This document shows, in pieces, positions 61,900-64,000 of a stretch of DNA of 64,000 bases (positions within the stretch are counted from its first letter, which is position 1; the number at the start of each line of letters is the position of its first letter). Source of the DNA: an uncultured Prevotellaceae bacterium (GTDB lineage: Bacteria > Bacteroidota > Bacteroidia > Bacteroidales > Bacteroidaceae); the NCBI GenBank assembly GCA_902775605.1, contig CACYNE010000012.1:1-64000 (forward strand), given 5' to 3'. The position numbers were made by a program, and so were the translations under genes. The notes below the pieces were generated by a model. It was not told the DNA's origin, searched no databases, and worked only from the letters and a program-made list of their open reading frames with translations.

Positions 61900-64000
61900 C
61901 TATTTTTCATTTTCCATCATCACAAACGAACAAAATGCCTGAATACCAATATGATTAATGTCCAAGCTCTTTGCTTCTGACAGATAACGCATAGCTTTTT
62001 CCCTGTCACCCAAACCATAATAACCTAAAGCCAACATATACAGACAGTGAATGCGATTTTGCTCGTCAAGATCACCATCCCAAATCATCAAGTCGGGCAA
62101 TGACACAGCAAAATAATCCATCGTGACACGGTCGAAAATATGCTGTTTTCCATAGTTCACAAGCTTATAGAACAGTCCACGAGCCTTGTCCTCTTGTCCC
62201 AGTTTGCGATAACATTGTGCGGCATAAAAGATCTTGTCTGGTTTTGCATCGTTGTAATACATAGCAGCAGCGGGGTCAGTAGGACCTTCTGTACCCTCTT
62301 CATAACGCCCTAAGAAATAGAGGAAATCATTATCTTGGGCACCATAGAGTTTTCCCTCACCGAGATGAGGTGGGAATACCAAGCACTCCTCCAACAACTG
62401 TCTGGCCTTTTCGTTCTCGCCACAAGCAAGTGCTTGCTTGGCAAGCTCTACACGGCAGAACTGGTACTGCCCACTCACTTTGCCTTCGCCTCCTTCCCAC
62501 GGATGGAACTGGTGAGCATCGAGTTTATGCATTGCCTCTTCATAGCGCCCCAACTGGTTGAGCAGTGTGATTTCCTCCAGAACCAGATCATCACGCTGGG
62601 CAATCAACTGCGGATACTTCTGCAAGAAATCCAAGCGCTGTTGATGTGGCTCCTGCATACGCTTATAGAGTTGATCAAGCTCCATCAGTACGCGGGCATC
62701 CGTCTCGTCCAAATGAAAAGCCTTCTCCATATATTCTATGGCCTCATCCTTGCGATTCTGCTTATTGAAGCGAGCCAATGCCAAGTTTCGCCATACGGTA
62801 GGGAACAAAGAGTCGAGTTTTGCCGATAATTCCCAGTTCTCAATGGCTAAGTCATACTGACGCTTATCATAGTACAGGCATCCTAAATAATAGAATGCTT
62901 TTGCACCTGTGGGATTCTGACATTTAGCCCTCTCTAAAGCCACCACGGCTTCCAAGCGATTGGGGAAGCAAAGATATGGAGATTCGGCCTCTGCTCGTTC
63001 GTAGTCACCCATATAATAATAGCTCATTGGGGTCACTGCTCCTTCACTCTCTGCAATTCTCCAAACATCCTTGGCATCATCAAACAAGCCAGACTGTTCA
63101 TATTCCAACGCCAGTTCCTCGTAGTTTTCAGGGCTCCTACGCATCAGCGATGTCAGTGTATCCTCACCTGTCAACAGAAACTTTTCATAGCGACAACCAT
63201 AGTTGAAATGGTCTATTACAAGACTCTCTTCTATCCATGCCAACGCCTCTGCATGACGTTCCAATTTCCTGAGGACAACAGCTTTCAAAGCCCGTGCCTG
63301 ATGATTACAAGTATTAAAAATCAGGCTACGGTTCAACTCATCCAGCGCATCATCATAACGACCTTGTGACACACTGATTTTTGCCGCCTCAAAATAGCCA
63401 GCGTCTGACCAAGCTTTGTTCCAGGTCGATTTCCAGAACAAGTCATAGGCCTCATCCATACGACCTTGATATTTCAAAACAAGTGCAAGATTAAAGATGG
63501 CCTCACCATCATATGGATTAGGATTGCGCTTCTGCCATATCTTCACAGCCTTGCGAAGATAGACCTCCGCTTTGTCAAACCGACCACGACGCAGGTACCA
63601 CAGTCCTGTCTGATTAAGACAACGCACATCGTTAGGATCACGACGCAGGGCTTCTTCATAATAGTCAAGTGCACTCCAGGTAGCATGGCGATATTGCTCC
63701 AAGTGCAGACCCGTCAGATAGAGTTGGTCATTGGTTTTCGTATCCTGAGGCGACAGGGCTGCCTCTGCAGCATCAGGTATCGGACGTATCTCATCTGATT
63801 CGGCTTGCCAAGACAAGTTTCCTACAGAGAACAGCAAATCATGCAATTGCACAATGGGACATGATACCGTTTGTACAAAAACCTCCTCTGGTGAGAGCGT
63901 TACCATTTGGTCATAATAAGTCTCTCCGTTCTTGTTTCTTAGCCATACGCGCACCGATTGTATCGACGTTGCCAGCACCTTAACGCACACGCCCTTCTCC
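61900..64000 (-). CDS. DUF5107/TPR protein, 5' end outside the window
   Basis: The visible part is the C-terminal 700 codons; the frame stays open to base 64000, so the gene starts beyond the edge and the GTG at 63990 is not its start. Residues up to about 90 are probably the end of a beta-sandwich domain. The rest is a long series of TPR helices (YYEEALRRDPNDVRCLNQTG, YLRRGRFDKAEVYLRKA, AFYYLGCLYYDKRQYDLAIENW). This is the layout of DUF5107 proteins, often found in glycan loci with GH2, GH35 or GH78 genes. A sugar- or protein-binding role is probable. GH35 begins 31 bp later. Confidence 0.85.
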   Translation of the reverse strand, partial: EKGVCVKVLATSIQSVRVWLRNKNGETYYDQMVTLSPEEVFVQTVSCPIVQLHDLLFSVGNLSWQAESDEIRPIPDAAEAALSPQDTKTNDQLYLTGLHLEQYRHATWSALDYYEEALRRDPNDVRCLNQTGLWYLRRGRFDKAEVYLRKAVKIWQKRNPNPYDGEAIFNLALVLKYQGRMDEAYDLFWKSTWNKAWSDAGYFEAAKISVSQGRYDDALDELNRSLIFNTCNHQARALKAVVLRKLERHAEALAWIEESLVIDHFNYGCRYEKFLLTGEDTLTSLMRRSPENYEELALEYEQSGLFDDAKDVWRIAESEGAVTPMSYYYMGDYERAEAESPYLCFPNRLEAVVALERAKCQNPTGAKAFYYLGCLYYDKRQYDLAIENWELSAKLDSLFPTVWRNLALARFNKQNRKDEAIEYMEKAFHLDETDARVLMELDQLYKRMQEPHQQRLDFLQKYPQLIAQRDDLVLEEITLLNQLGRYEEAMHKLDAHQFHPWEGGEGKVSGQYQFCRVELAKQALACGENEKARQLLEECLVFPPHLGEGKLYGAQDNDFLYFLGRYEEGTEGPTDPAAAMYYNDAKPDKIFYAAQCYRKLGQEDKARGLFYKLVNYGKQHIFDRVTMDYFAVSLPDLMIWDGDLDEQNRIHCLYMLALGYYGLGDREKAMRYLSEAKSLDINHIGIQAFCSFVMMENEK

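Noticed and set aside
1-64000. tRNA or rRNA genes
   Set aside because: No cloverleaf with a T-loop GTTCRAN pattern and no ribosomal RNA segments were recognised in the gaps.

Overview
The window reads as chromosomal DNA of a Bacteroidales bacterium, most likely a Prevotellaceae member (Prevotella in the broad sense). The evidence is the recurrent Bacteroidetes -7 box (TAnnTTTG) a few to some tens of bases before many start codons, a SusC/SusD pair, Prevotella-type C-terminal secretion tails, and menaquinone, RNase Y, ZapA and IF3-L35-L20 genes close to their Bacteroidales relatives. I see no tRNA, rRNA, CRISPR array, insertion sequence or phage gene. The organism call is inference from gene content; no search was run.

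Layout. (1) 1-7618 (+): about thirteen small accessory genes in one direction: NifX-like protein, HAD phosphatase, hotdog thioesterase, methyltransferase, flavin reductase, GlsB-like membrane protein, PPOX protein, GNAT, flavodoxin-like Fe-S protein, metal permease with HMA domain, ACT chimera, nitroreductase, DUF1294. The block is bracketed by two copies of one divergent promoter region (1-173 and 8206-8306). It holds several remodelled genes: a PPOX-GNAT fusion with a 1-nt shift, an ACT-nitroreductase chimera and a 53-codon PPOX remnant. (2) 7665-8749: FKBP isomerase with the PPOX remnant (-), then DUF4250 and an unknown small protein (+). (3) 8744-18208: a surface-glycan cluster with eight glycosyltransferases and one hexapeptide acyltransferase in alternating orientation. 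(4) 18196-20809: small winged-helix proteins and aspS. (5) 20898-24281: a divergent GH43/GH105 pair, then a DUF1573 protein. (6) 24834-27712: rny, zapA, a coiled-coil protein and an unknown protein. (7) rfbA. (8) 28742-41650 (-): a secreted M6 metalloprotease and a SusC-SusD-HExxH lipoprotein-DUF4302-secreted protein operon. (9) 41981-43356: infC-rpmI-rplT. (10) 43485-53666: aroB and the menaquinone genes menE, menC, menB, menD, menF and menI, split by greA and a nucleoside kinase, and ending at a ROK gene. (11) 53816-56879: a DUF4353 secreted protein and a DsbD-like protein. (12) 56883-64000 (-): GH2, GH35 and a truncated DUF5107/TPR protein.

How the genes work together. The SusCD operon has a zinc metallohydrolase lipoprotein but no glycoside hydrolase, and lies beside an M6 protease, so a peptide or protein substrate is the best guess. 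The GH43/GH105 pair and the GH35/GH2/DUF5107 set suggest pectin and galactan side-chain breakdown. The men genes make menaquinone for anaerobic respiration.

The least ordinary signals are: (a) four CACG-N-CG palindromes spaced exactly 21 bp apart at 31447-31525; (b) three tandem 22-bp palindromic repeats inside menF that are read in all three frames; (c) the duplicated promoter and chimeric genes of the first 8 kb.
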